Positions 24,132-32,732 of a DNA stretch of 37,761 nucleotides are shown piece by piece. The DNA comes from Candidatus Aenigmatarchaeota archaeon (lineage in GTDB: Archaea > Aenigmatarchaeota > Aenigmatarchaeia > CG10238-14), in NCBI GenBank assembly GCA_018920345.1, contig JAHLMN010000003.1, positions 1-37,761 on the forward strand, read 5' to 3'. The notes below the pieces were generated by a model. It was not told where the DNA came from, searched no databases, and saw only the letters and a list, made by a program, of their open reading frames with translations. Every line of letters starts with the position of its first letter. The first letter of the stretch is position 1. Position numbers and translations under genes: made by a program.

Positions 24132-24674
24132 TTATTTACCAGGCGTCGCAATCCAAATTAAAGGTATTATCATAACCAATACCAAACCAAGTGTCAATAA
24201 AATATCAGAAGGTATTACCGCAAGCATATCAGGCGTTAAAAATAAACTAACCAAACCACTTGTAATAAAAACAACTATTCCAACAATAATAGCAATTAAA
24301 AATATTGTTGTTGGAGTAGATCTGCCTTTCCAAATTTCCCATAATTTTTCAGATATATTTTCAGGAAATATCATACCAGCTATCATTAATCCTACCATTA
24401 ATACCAGCATCACAACCATACCTTGCATAAAGAAAGCTGATAAATGAGCTTGTATGTCAACACCATTTATCACAGGGAAAGCCCAAACCATAAAAGCAGC
24501 TGTTAGTGCAATAACACCATTCAAAGCAACATTCCTGTCAGAGTCCGCTCCAAATATTTTCGATTTTCTCAACAAACCATAAAATATAGCAGAAGTAAGC
24601 ATAAATGGGAATAGAAAATTAAATGCTCCAATTTCATTCAATTTTAATATAACATTTCTAAACACGTCAGGCAT
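24132..24674 (-). CDS. Polytopic membrane protein, GLLRKSKIFG family, copy 2
   Basis: I choose the ATG at 24674 (180 residues) with GTGA upstream; the track start is a TTG two codons earlier. There are about five membrane helices. The N-terminal block FNFLFPFMLTSAIFYGLLRKSKIFG matches the neighbour's FLLPMIVFWALMYGLLRKSKIFG, and both share an aromatic/Pro turn in the middle (FPENISEKLW, YPDFVDALN). The two genes are adjacent, so they are tandem paralogs. Similar proteins with LPF-...-(A/G)-L-x-K-(S/T)-K-(I/V)-FG appear, as I recall, near type IV filament genes in small archaea. The function is unknown; I infer a membrane component of the adjacent filament/secretion machine. Confidence 0.7.
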   Translation of the reverse strand: MPDVFRNVILKLNEIGAFNFLFPFMLTSAIFYGLLRKSKIFGADSDRNVALNGVIALTAAFMVWAFPVINGVDIQAHLSAFFMQGMVVMLVLMVGLMIAGMIFPENISEKLWEIWKGRSTPTTIFLIAIIVGIVVFITSGLVSLFLTPDMLAVIPSDILLTLGLVLVMIIPLIWIATPGK

Positions 24675-24680
24675 AAACAA

Positions 24681-25208
24681 TCACTTTCTCGGTGGCATTA
24701 CAGATGTTACAGCTATTGCTAAACCCAAAAACAATAACAATACAAACAAAATCACACCACCACTTCCACCTTTGAATATAGTTCCCTGTAAATTTAAAAT
24801 ATTACCCATTCCACTAACAAAAAATATTATTATTCCTATTACAATAAAAATCCAAATCATTGTATTACTTCCTTTAAAAGCATAATTTAAAGCATCAACA
24901 AAATCTGGATATGCAATGCTAGCTCCTAAAAAAGCAAATAGAAAAACTAAAGCAATAATAAAAAATTGAGCAGTAAATATAGACATAGGTTTACCTATTG
25001 ACATTTCAGGCAAAGTTGCAGCATAACCCCAAATAAACAAAGAAAACACAAAAGTCAACAAAGCATAAATTGGCTCTGAATCACCAAATATTTTTGATTT
25101 TCTTAGTAAACCATACATTAAGGCCCAGAAAACAATCATAGGAAGAAGAAAATCATAAATTCCTGTTTCTGCCATTCTTTCTACGAGAACTTTAAACGGA
25201 TTAACCAT
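24681..25208 (-). CDS. Polytopic membrane protein, GLLRKSKIFG family, copy 1
   Basis: This 175-residue membrane protein has about five helices and the block DFLLPMIVFWALMYGLLRKSKIFGDSEP near the N-terminus. Later spans are LFVFSLFIWGYAATL, FIIALVFLFAFLGASIAYPDF, IWIFIVIGIIIFFVSGM and a C-terminal VILFVLLLFLGLAIAVTSV. The paralog follows immediately downstream (stop at 24681, next ATG at 24674). It lies downstream of the two coiled-coil genes on the minus strand, with all four diverging from the ATPase-headed operon. No catalytic motif is seen. Confidence 0.7.
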   Translation of the reverse strand: MVNPFKVLVERMAETGIYDFLLPMIVFWALMYGLLRKSKIFGDSEPIYALLTFVFSLFIWGYAATLPEMSIGKPMSIFTAQFFIIALVFLFAFLGASIAYPDFVDALNYAFKGSNTMIWIFIVIGIIIFFVSGMGNILNLQGTIFKGGSGGVILFVLLLFLGLAIAVTSVMPPRK

Positions 25209-25241
25209 AATTAAATATTAAAGTTTTTTCAATAAATACTT

Positions 25242-25958
25242 TTAATTTTTTCTTTTCATTTCATGAACCAAATCAGTTAATGCTCTAACGCTTTCTATTA
25301 ATGATGGTAAAGCCTCTTTAAAAGTTTTTTCTAAACTTGACATTTTTGCATTAAGTTCTTCAACACTATCTCTCAAAGAATCAATTTTTGATATTGTTTC
25401 AGATTCCCTTTCCTTTCCACCTTTTGCGACAATTGAAAGTTGATTATGTAAATCTAAAATCTTTCTTTCTAATTCATTATACTTGTTTCTGAATTCAACA
25501 AGCCTCTCATCAAGATCAGCCATTTTTTCATGTACTATAGATTCTATTACTTCTTCACTTATGTATTCTTGTGGTTGATAATATTCTTGTTGTTGTATTG
25601 GTTGTTGTGGCTGAAAAGATTGTGCTGGCTGAATAGGTTGAGAAGGATTTTGTTGAAAACTTTGGAAGAAAGGTTGTAAATCACCAGATTGATAATAGCT
25701 ATCTTCTTGCTGTTGATTCAATGTATTTAGCGTAGGCATAGAATTTTCTTCGCCTGTTACACCAATTTTAAGATTTTGGGTTAATGCTCTATCAATCTCT
25801 TCAGAGCTGAAACCATCTTTTCTTAATATATCAATTATTTCTGGCTCAGAGAAACCTTTATTGCTCAAATCCTTTACTTTGTCTGTTGGTATAAATCCTT
25901 TACCTATTAAAGGAGGTTTTTCTGGTTGTTTTTTTGCTCCACCTAAAAACTTGATCAA
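25242..25958 (-). CDS. Coiled-coil protein with Gln/Pro-rich linker
   Basis: This 238-residue cytosolic protein starts at TTG with GGTGT upstream. The N-terminus has two short helix-turn motifs, GFSEPEIIDILRKDGFSSEEIDRAL, reminiscent of UBA-like or SHOCT-like adaptor repeats. Residues 80-130 are a low-complexity Gln/Pro/Tyr linker (for example PSQPIQPAQSFQPQQPIQQQ). Residues 135-238 form a long coiled coil. It is divergently placed to the filament ATPase. I infer a scaffold or regulator in that system, somewhat like archaellar FlaC/D/E; sequence homology to those is not evident by eye. Confidence 0.65.
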   Translation of the reverse strand: MIKFLGGAKKQPEKPPLIGKGFIPTDKVKDLSNKGFSEPEIIDILRKDGFSSEEIDRALTQNLKIGVTGEENSMPTLNTLNQQQEDSYYQSGDLQPFFQSFQQNPSQPIQPAQSFQPQQPIQQQEYYQPQEYISEEVIESIVHEKMADLDERLVEFRNKYNELERKILDLHNQLSIVAKGGKERESETISKIDSLRDSVEELNAKMSSLEKTFKEALPSLIESVRALTDLVHEMKRKN

Positions 25959-26003
25959 GTTTAAACACCCTTATTATTTTAATAGAATTTTTTTAACTTA
26001 AAA

Positions 26004-26384
26004 TTATTCTTTTTTCTTTTCCAAAATTCTTTCAAGTTCATCCCTTGTTACAAACCTTGACTTTATAGGATTATATAAATCAAGCAAACTTTCCAATTCC
26101 TTAAGCTCTGTCTTTTTTGCTGTCTTCTCCAAATTTTGTTCAAATTTTAACATATTTCCTCTCATTTTTTTTATTTCTAAAGAAAGCTCTCTAACGTCAG
26201 CACTGAGCTGATCAAAAGTTATTTTTAATGTCTTCATTTCATCTATTATCCTTTCTTCTATACCTTTTATTCTAGAATCAATAACATCCAATCTTTGCTC
26301 TATTATCCTAATTCTTCTTGTATTATCATTTATCCTTCTAACAGTTTCTGTATCAGCACTAGGTTGGACTTTTTCAAAAGCCAT
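26004..26384 (-). CDS. Coiled-coil accessory protein
   Basis: This 126-residue protein is almost entirely coiled coil (RRINDNTRRIRIIEQRLDVI, DEMKTLKITFDQLSADVREL), closing with LLDLYNPIKSRFVTRDELERIL. The end resembles the short terminal motif of archaellar FlaC/E-type proteins, but I hold this loosely. It diverges from the ATPase gene over only 50 bp, implying shared regulation, and precedes the second coiled-coil gene. Confidence 0.65.
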   Translation of the reverse strand: MAFEKVQPSADTETVRRINDNTRRIRIIEQRLDVIDSRIKGIEERIIDEMKTLKITFDQLSADVRELSLEIKKMRGNMLKFEQNLEKTAKKTELKELESLLDLYNPIKSRFVTRDELERILEKKKE

Positions 26385-26434
26385 AATAGTTATTTTGATT
26401 ATTAAGTAAATATAATTTTATTTTAAGTGATAAA

Positions 26435-28675
26435 GTGGTATTCGAAACTGAATATATGGATGGAATACTAAAAATGAATTGTCTAGACAGTATATTCGGT
26501 TTTAATTTAGAAGATTCTGAAACAATAATGGCTACAATAATAGATAAAATTTTAGAGTATAAAAGAGTAGAAAGAATAATCCTTTCTGAAAGAAGAGAAT
26601 ATGAATATGATTTTGAACAAACAAAGCTTTTGGTAGAAATTGCAAATATCTATGACAAAATACTCAATAAAGACAGAATATTAGAAGATCCTATATTTTC
26701 TAACCCTTTATTTAGACAATTTATATCAGAGTCCTATCAAATCTTAAGCTCAGTCATAGTTGATATGCTTAAAAAAGATCCAATAGGAGCCTATGTAAAA
26801 ATAAAGAGAATGACAAGATTATATGAAACAAAGCTAGAAAAAACAACAAACAGAAACGAAAGAATAGCAATAAAATTATTATTGAATAAACTTAAAACCA
26901 TAAAAACATTATTAGAGCAAACAACTTTAATAAAATCTTGCCAGGATAATCTATTTGCTCATAAAATAGGAGATAGAGAGCTTTATAGAAAAATATTCAA
27001 TCCAATGATTAGGCCTATTTTTATGCTAACTAGATATACTTCATTACCTCCAAAAAATAGCAGGTTAGTTGAAAGATATAGTTTACCAGATGGAGTACAA
27101 GTTGAAATATTTCGAGTTCCTGATAAAGTAAGATATTATTATTTTTTAAATGCACCTGAGTTTAGATTAGATGACGAAAAATATTTTATATTGGAAACAG
27201 CCAGACAACAACTAGCCGAGCATAAACCTTCAGAAACAGAATTTACTCAACCAGAAAAAGTAAGAGAAATTTTTACAAATATAGGTAGAGATATGATAAT
27301 GCAATTAAGTGGAAAAAAATTCAATTCTAAAGAAATAGAAGAAATGACGAATATACTCGTTAGACATACTACAGGTTTTGGTGTTTTAGAGCTTCTTTTG
27401 AATGATGAAAAACTTCAAGATATCTATATAAATTCTCCTGTTGGCATAACACCAATATTTGTACATCACGATGAATATGACGAATGTGAAACAAACTTAA
27501 TACCAACAAGAGAGGACGCAGAAAGTTGGGCTACAAGATTTAGACTATTTTCTGGTAGACCTTTAGATGAAGCTAATCCAGTTTTAGATACAGAATTGTT
27601 TGTGCCAGGAGGAAGAGCGAGAGTAGCTGCAATCACAAGGACTTTAAGTCCTGAAGGTATAGCATATGCATTAAGAAGGCATAGAGATAGACCATGGACA
27701 TACCCTCTTTTTCTTTCTCAAAGATACTTTTCGCCCTTGTATGCAGGATTGATGAGTTTTATAGTTGATGGGTCAAGATCAATATTATTTGCGGGTGGTC
27801 GTTCTTCTGGCAAGTCAAGTATGCTTGGTGCAACAATGCTAGAAATAATGAAAAAATTCAGAATAATAACTGTTGAAGATACACTAGAGTTGCCTGTTCC
27901 ACAGTTAAGAAATTTAGGATACAACATTGAAAGAATGAAATCTCGATCAGTAATTACCAGAGTCGAGTCTGAATTACCAGCCGACGAAGCTTTAAGAACA
28001 GCTTTGCGTTTAGGTGATTCTTGCTTAATAGTAGGTGAGGTAAGGTCTAAAGAAGCTGTAGCTCTATTTGAAGCAATGAGAATAGGTGCTTTAGCCAATG
28101 TAGTTGCAGGAACAATACATGGAGAAAGTGCTTATGGTGTTTTTGACAGAGTTGTTAATGATTTAGGCGTTACTAAAACAAGCTTTAAGGCAATTGATAT
28201 AGTAACTATATCAGGTATGATAAAATCAGCTGATGGTTTGAGAAGATTCAGAAGGGTTTTAGAAGTAACTGAGATAAGAAAACATTGGAAGGATGATCCT
28301 ATATCAGAAAATGGTTTTGTAAATTTAATGGAATATTCTGCTAAAGATGATATGCTTAAACCAACTGATACTTTGTTAAATGGAGAATCTTATGTAATTA
28401 ATGAAATTTCAAAAAGAGTAAGAGAGTGGCATGGAAATTGGGAAGCTGTTTGGGATAATATAGAGTTAAGGGCAAAAATAAAACAGGCCATGGTTGATTA
28501 TGCTGCAAAGTTAAATAGAAAAGATATTTTAGAAGCTGAATGGGTTTCAGCAAGCAATGAAATGTTTCACTTAATTTCAGATCAAGTGAAAAGAGAATTA
28601 GGTCAACTGGATTCAAAAGAAATATTTAATAGATGGAACGAATGGTTTAAAAATAGTTTAAGAGGGAGAAAATGA
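26435..28675 (+). CDS. Type II/IV secretion-system ATPase (FlaI/TadA-like), filament motor
   Basis: This 746-residue hexameric motor ATPase is for assembly of a type IV filament. The start is GTG at 26435 with GTGAT ahead. The first ~280 residues are a long family-specific N-terminal region. A GspE N-domain-like segment follows (TGFGVLELLLNDEKLQDIYINSP), then the RecA-like core: Walker A AGGRSSGKSS (453-462), Asp-box region ITVEDTLELPVPQLR (478-492), Walker B DSCLIVGEVR (528-537) and His box AGTIHGESAYG (558-568). All catalytic elements look present. It overlaps the platform gene by 4 bp (ATGA). The extra N-terminal region makes it longer than typical FlaI. Confidence 0.9.
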   Translation: MVFETEYMDGILKMNCLDSIFGFNLEDSETIMATIIDKILEYKRVERIILSERREYEYDFEQTKLLVEIANIYDKILNKDRILEDPIFSNPLFRQFISESYQILSSVIVDMLKKDPIGAYVKIKRMTRLYETKLEKTTNRNERIAIKLLLNKLKTIKTLLEQTTLIKSCQDNLFAHKIGDRELYRKIFNPMIRPIFMLTRYTSLPPKNSRLVERYSLPDGVQVEIFRVPDKVRYYYFLNAPEFRLDDEKYFILETARQQLAEHKPSETEFTQPEKVREIFTNIGRDMIMQLSGKKFNSKEIEEMTNILVRHTTGFGVLELLLNDEKLQDIYINSPVGITPIFVHHDEYDECETNLIPTREDAESWATRFRLFSGRPLDEANPVLDTELFVPGGRARVAAITRTLSPEGIAYALRRHRDRPWTYPLFLSQRYFSPLYAGLMSFIVDGSRSILFAGGRSSGKSSMLGATMLEIMKKFRIITVEDTLELPVPQLRNLGYNIERMKSRSVITRVESELPADEALRTALRLGDSCLIVGEVRSKEAVALFEAMRIGALANVVAGTIHGESAYGVFDRVVNDLGVTKTSFKAIDIVTISGMIKSADGLRRFRRVLEVTEIRKHWKDDPISENGFVNLMEYSAKDDMLKPTDTLLNGESYVINEISKRVREWHGNWEAVWDNIELRAKIKQAMVDYAAKLNRKDILEAEWVSASNEMFHLISDQVKRELGQLDSKEIFNRWNEWFKNSLRGRK

Positions 28676-30687
28676 AAAATCTTGATAAATTAAGTGAAAA
28701 TTATCAACACGGTTTAACAGTTAGAAAATTATCATCAGATTTTGTGCAATTTTTGAAAGAAGAAAATGAGAAAAAAAGCTTTTATGAAAATATATGTTCT
28801 TTTGCAGGTTCAATAATAAAGTTTTATCCAGGTGAAGAAAAGACAAAAGAGCTACAACAAAAACTAGATTTTAGCAACATGAAAATTAAAGCAGCAGATG
28901 TATATTCTGCTTTTGTTTTAATGATAATATTTACTATATTTGTAAACTCAATTGCAACAATAACATTTATTTTACTTGGCTATACTTTTGGTGAAACATT
29001 CAAATATATATTTGTTACATCGTTAATAGGTATATCAATATCTTACTATATACTTGTTTATCCATCAATTTATGCTAAAAAGTTAAGAGTTGAAGCCAGC
29101 TCTGAAATAGTTCAAACAATTTTATACATTTCTATAGGTCTTAAAAATGTACCAAATTTAGAAAGTGCTGTAGCATTTGCTGCTTTTAATCTAGAAGGCC
29201 CGATGGGAAAGGATTTGAGAAAAATTTTGTGGGATGTTTATATAGGCAAATACAGCAGGATAGAGGATGCTTTGGATGATTTTTCAAATAAATGGAAGTT
29301 TGAAAATAGAGAATTTTCTCAAGCTTTAGATTTACTAAAAACTTCTGTAACAGAGATATATGATAGAGACAAAATCATTGAAAGAGCCATTTCCTTGATC
29401 TTACAATCTAACATGGAGAGAATGAACCAATATGCAAGAGAATTGAAAAATCCTATAACAATGATAAATGCTTTAGGCATCTTGTTGCCAGTAATTACTT
29501 TGATTCTATTTCCTATACTCGGAATAATAATGCCTTTTTTAATAAGTCCATATACTTTGATTTTTATTTACAATATTATTTTGCCTCTAACGGTTTATTT
29601 TCTGATGAAAAACACTTTAGATAAAAGGCCATATTCTTTTCATACAGTTAATATAAAAAATCATCCTGAAGCATCTGACTTTGGCTATTTATCTTTGAAA
29701 TTAAAAGACAAAAAAATCCAAATACCTATTTTGCCTTTTTGTATACTGATATTAGTTTTTCTTTCTTTTAATGCAATAATTGGAATGATAAATATAGATA
29801 AAGATACTTCTATTAGCACAAGAGTATTATATGGTTTACAAATATTTTGGGCTATATCAATTTCTACAATCATTTTTACAATGGTTTCTTCTAATAAAAA
29901 CAAAAAAATAAAAAAAGAAATTGAAGAAATAGAATCAGAGTTTGCTGAGGCAATATATATTTTGGGCAGTACTATAAGATCGGGTCAACCTTTAGAAGCT
30001 TCATTAAGGAAAACTAATGAAAGACTAAAAGATCAGAAAATTCATTCATTTTTTGAGAAAATAATAAATACTATGAACACAATGGGTGTAACTTTAAAAG
30101 AAGCGATTTTTAACAAAGATTTTGGAGTAATAAAACACTATCCATCAAAAACAATAAAAAATACCATGAAAATAGTTGTAGAATCATCCTCTAAAGGATT
30201 AAATACAGCAGCTTCTACATTAACAGCAATATCTCAATACATGAAAAATGTTCATGATGTTGATGAACATTTAAAACAATTTTTAGAAGACGTAACATCC
30301 TCTATGAGCTTAATATCATCTTTTCTTGTTCCTTTGGCTGCTGGAGTAGTAGTAGGTTTAGGAGCAATAATAATGAAAATATTAATATTTGTTGCCAGTC
30401 TTTTTAATCAACTGCCTATAGATCAACAAGAAATTCCTATAATTGGAACAAAAATAGAAGCTATTATGCCGATAGAGATACTCATAATAATCGTCGGAAT
30501 TTATATGATTGAATTAATAATATCTATAAACATTTTCAGGATACAAATAGAGAAAGGAAACGATTTAACAGAGATAGGTTATTCTATTGGTACAAATCTG
30601 ATAAGCGCATCTTTAATATTTACAATAACAATATTAATAATACATTTTGGTTTAGGTTCAATAATAGATTTCACTATAAGTGTATGA
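28672..30687 (+). CDS. Type II secretion F-domain platform protein (TadC/FlaJ-like)
   Basis: This 671-residue inner membrane platform is paired with the ATPase. It contains two T2SSF-like halves. The first has SSEIVQTILYISIGLKNVPNLESAVAFAA and helices around residues 80-110 and 255-310. The second has EFAEAIYILGSTIRSGQPLEASLRKTNERL near residue 420, then an IISSFLVPLAAGVVVGLGAIIM-type span (written here loosely) and C-terminal helices. The charged helical loop between membrane blocks is the usual ATPase contact. The 4-bp overlap with the ATPase gene supports coupling. Double-F architecture is typical of archaeal FlaJ/TadB-TadC fusions. Confidence 0.88.
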   Translation: MKNLDKLSENYQHGLTVRKLSSDFVQFLKEENEKKSFYENICSFAGSIIKFYPGEEKTKELQQKLDFSNMKIKAADVYSAFVLMIIFTIFVNSIATITFILLGYTFGETFKYIFVTSLIGISISYYILVYPSIYAKKLRVEASSEIVQTILYISIGLKNVPNLESAVAFAAFNLEGPMGKDLRKILWDVYIGKYSRIEDALDDFSNKWKFENREFSQALDLLKTSVTEIYDRDKIIERAISLILQSNMERMNQYARELKNPITMINALGILLPVITLILFPILGIIMPFLISPYTLIFIYNIILPLTVYFLMKNTLDKRPYSFHTVNIKNHPEASDFGYLSLKLKDKKIQIPILPFCILILVFLSFNAIIGMINIDKDTSISTRVLYGLQIFWAISISTIIFTMVSSNKNKKIKKEIEEIESEFAEAIYILGSTIRSGQPLEASLRKTNERLKDQKIHSFFEKIINTMNTMGVTLKEAIFNKDFGVIKHYPSKTIKNTMKIVVESSSKGLNTAASTLTAISQYMKNVHDVDEHLKQFLEDVTSSMSLISSFLVPLAAGVVVGLGAIIMKILIFVASLFNQLPIDQQEIPIIGTKIEAIMPIEILIIIVGIYMIELIISINIFRIQIEKGNDLTEIGYSIGTNLISASLIFTITILIIHFGLGSIIDFTISV

Positions 30688-30688
30688 A

Positions 30689-30844
30689 ATGAAAGGAATA
30701 TCAAGATCCATAATAATATCTTTGATTTTTTTAATAGTAGTTATGCTATTTTTAGTTTTAGCATTCACAATATTTAACGAAAAAGTGAAGGAAATAGAAC
30801 CTGTGCTCAATAATATATTTAAAAAAGCTCTCAAGGTGAATTAA
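30689..30844 (+). CDS. Pilin-like small membrane protein (KG-IS type)
   Basis: This 51-residue protein is not in the ORF track: MKGISRSIIISLIFLIVVML then a short amphipathic tail (FNEKVKEIEPVLNNIFKKALKVN). The K-G before a 20-residue hydrophobic helix matches archaeal class III (type IV pilin) signal peptides. It begins 1 bp after the platform gene stop and its stop overlaps the next start (TAATG). It is too short for a globular pilin head, so it would be a minor or helix-only subunit. The subunit role is inferred from motif and place. Confidence 0.7.
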   Translation: MKGISRSIIISLIFLIVVMLFLVLAFTIFNEKVKEIEPVLNNIFKKALKVN

Positions 30845-31029
30845 TGAAAAAAGGACTAAGCGGTTTTATTTTGGCAATATTGATAACATTAATTGTAGCT
30901 TTAATAGCTTCTGTTATTTTTTGGATATTTCTAAGAAACACAACAGAAGGAGCAAAAACTTTTAGTGAGCAAATATATACTCAAATATGTGAATCATTAG
31001 GAATTTTGAAAGGTTTAATGGGATGTTAA
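30844..31029 (+). CDS. Pilin-like small membrane protein (KKG-LS type)
   Basis: This 61-residue protein has MKKGLSGFILAILITLIVAL and continues through a hydrophobic helix (IASVIFWIFL) to a short tail with two Cys (TQICESLGILKGLMGC). KKG followed by a long hydrophobic stretch resembles a class III prepilin signal peptide. It overlaps the previous gene by 1 bp and the next ATG follows after 1 bp. Function is inferred as a filament subunit; no homologous family is recognised. Confidence 0.7.
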   Translation: MKKGLSGFILAILITLIVALIASVIFWIFLRNTTEGAKTFSEQIYTQICESLGILKGLMGC

Positions 31030-31030
31030 A

Positions 31031-31156
31031 ATGGAAATGAAATTCATTATTGCAATTATATTGGGTATTATTTTACTAGGAATTATTTTATATATTATAT
31101 CATTACAATCAGGTATATTAGATAATTTAATAGAATGGCTAAATGGTTTGGTTTAA
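31031..31156 (+). CDS. Very small single-helix membrane protein
   Basis: This 41-residue protein was missed by the track: MEMKFIIAIILGIILLGIIL, then YIISLQSGILDNLIEWLNGLV. It has one membrane helix and a short amphipathic tail, without the K-G cleavage motif. It sits between two operon genes with 1 bp on the left and 0 bp on the right. That packing is the main evidence that it is real. Confidence 0.6.
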   Translation: MEMKFIIAIILGIILLGIILYIISLQSGILDNLIEWLNGLV

Positions 31157-32551
31157 ATGTCTGAAACAACTACAAATTTAGTAATATTTTTTATTTTGTC
31201 AATTGTAATACTTTTATTTCTTTTAACATCTTATAACAAATTAACTAAATGGTTGTGTTTTAATAATACATTTTTATGTGTCAAATCCAAGCTTGAAATG
31301 GCTGTAGAATGCTCTTATTATAGATGTAAAGAAGGTTGTAACAGTGATGTAATAGATAAATTAAGAAAAGAAGATTTTAATTGTAGAGATTTTTGCTTAA
31401 AAGAATGGCAAGATGAAGAAGGAAAAATTTGTAATGATAATTCATTTTATCATCCTGTTATTGTGAAGAATATAAAAAAATATGATTACACTGAAAGTGA
31501 TTTTGGTTCTAAATGTGTTTTGAAAATAGATTCATACAAAAATACAAATTTACAGGATATTATTAATTTTGCAAAAGCTTTAACAATCGATGAAGACAAA
31601 TTTTTTGTTCATATTGAAAAATCTCTTTTGAATGATGACAAAACAAATACCGAAAGTACATGTTTAAATCAAATTCTACCTGTATCATTTAGTAGAATAA
31701 AAAAATTTAGTTTTGAAAAAGATAATTACGAATATTTTATTTTTACAAAATATACTCAATTGCCTAATATGGTTGGAAAATACTCTTATGCAACAAATGT
31801 TTTTATTCTAGAAAATATTTGTGAAGCTTGCACAGATAATGATTGTTGCAGTAAACTAATAGATTATGGAATAGATTGTTTCTTTGCTAACGGAGAATGC
31901 TTTTATAATAAAGGTGATTGTGATAGTTGTGGCAAAAATGAAGATTGTTGTAAAAAATTTTCGAAAGATGGAAAAGACTGTATTTTTAGTGGATTAAAAT
32001 GTTATAAAAAAGATGAATTAGATGAAATATGTAAAGATAAAACTCAATGTAGCGAATCCCATAATGATGTAGAGTGCTGCAATTATTTATCTATAACTAA
32101 AAAGGCAAATTGTTTTTATAATTCAAATGATGGAAGTTGTTTAGAAGAAAAAGAAATAACATGTGATGATAATAAATTTAATTTTGGCATTCACGATATA
32201 TGCTTTTATTCATCGGAATACTTTTGCTATCTTGAAAACAAAGACCTTATAGCGTCAGGTTGTTATAATTCTCATTGTTATAAGATTTGTGGCTCTTTAG
32301 TTGATATAAAATCATACAAAGAAGAAGGAAATACATTTCAATCATATTTTTCAGATTATAAAGACTGTGTATTCGCAATAAATGTATTTAATGAAAAATA
32401 CAACTCAAATATTGATTATAAAGTATGTTGCGAAAAAGTTAAGAGTTGTAGTGATTATAAATCCCGTAATTTATGTGAACAAAATGATTGTAGTGTAGGC
32501 GATTGTCATTGGAATGATACAAATGGAGGGTGTGAAGATTGGAGTCAGTAA
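31157..32551 (+). CDS. Cysteine-rich membrane-anchored surface protein with CC repeats
   Basis: The 464-residue protein has one N-terminal membrane helix (NLVIFFILSIVILLFLLTSY) and a large extracytoplasmic part with over 40 cysteines by eye. Residues 220-340 hold three tandem modules of the form (E/D)-C-C-x-x-(F/L)-...-G-x-x-C-x-F-...-C-(F/Y): NDCCSKLIDYGIDCFFANGEC, EDCCKKFSKDGKDCIFSGLKC and VECCNYLSITKKANCFYN. A fourth, looser module is at the C-terminus (CCEKVKSCSDY). It must be oxidised outside the cell. I recognise no named family. Its place within the filament operon suggests a tip or surface component. Confidence 0.75.
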   Translation: MSETTTNLVIFFILSIVILLFLLTSYNKLTKWLCFNNTFLCVKSKLEMAVECSYYRCKEGCNSDVIDKLRKEDFNCRDFCLKEWQDEEGKICNDNSFYHPVIVKNIKKYDYTESDFGSKCVLKIDSYKNTNLQDIINFAKALTIDEDKFFVHIEKSLLNDDKTNTESTCLNQILPVSFSRIKKFSFEKDNYEYFIFTKYTQLPNMVGKYSYATNVFILENICEACTDNDCCSKLIDYGIDCFFANGECFYNKGDCDSCGKNEDCCKKFSKDGKDCIFSGLKCYKKDELDEICKDKTQCSESHNDVECCNYLSITKKANCFYNSNDGSCLEEKEITCDDNKFNFGIHDICFYSSEYFCYLENKDLIASGCYNSHCYKICGSLVDIKSYKEEGNTFQSYFSDYKDCVFAINVFNEKYNSNIDYKVCCEKVKSCSDYKSRNLCEQNDCSVGDCHWNDTNGGCEDWSQ

Positions 32552-32715
32552 AAATTATTATTGAAATAATTTTATTAGTGGTATTTTTATCCATTTTAAT
32601 ATTTTTCATAATTAATTTATCTAGAACATCAAATGAAAAATCTATGACAGATAGATTAAATAAATTATTGAACAAGTCAATTTTAATAATATTAAAAAAA
32701 TCTATATTTATTTAA
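32539..32715 (+). CDS. Small single-helix membrane protein (TTG start)
   Basis: This 58-residue ORF is missing from the track because of its TTG start: MESVKIIIEIILLVVFLSIL, then IFFIINLSRTSNEKSMTDRLNKLLNKSILIILKKSIFI. It has one membrane helix, then a charged segment and a second hydrophobic end. GGAGGGTGTGA lies just upstream. It overlaps the preceding gene by 13 bp. The alternative is that this is non-coding spacer; helix pattern and ribosome binding site favour a gene. Confidence 0.5.
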   Translation: MESVKIIIEIILLVVFLSILIFFIINLSRTSNEKSMTDRLNKLLNKSILIILKKSIFI

Positions 32716-32716
32716 A
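32705..32716 (+). promoter_or_regulatory. Possible internal TATA box in the filament operon
   Basis: TATTTATTTAAA is centred about 23 bp before the ATG at 32733, where no GGTGA-like site is seen. This spacing fits a leaderless internal transcript for the downstream half of the operon. High AT content makes chance occurrence easy. Confidence 0.3.
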
Positions 32717-32732
32717 AACAAATAATTAAATT

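Noticed and set aside
26004-26384. Calling the coiled-coil protein a true FlaC/FlaE
   Set aside because: Only a short C-terminal phrase is reminiscent; coiled-coil similarity is not enough.
27718-28098. 126-aa minus-strand ORF opposite the filament ATPase
   Set aside because: It is antisense to the Walker A/B core of a well-supported gene.
32439-32675. 78-aa minus-strand ORF in the filament operon
   Set aside because: It lies antisense across the end of the Cys-rich gene and the small TTG-started gene; no ribosome binding site or motif is seen.
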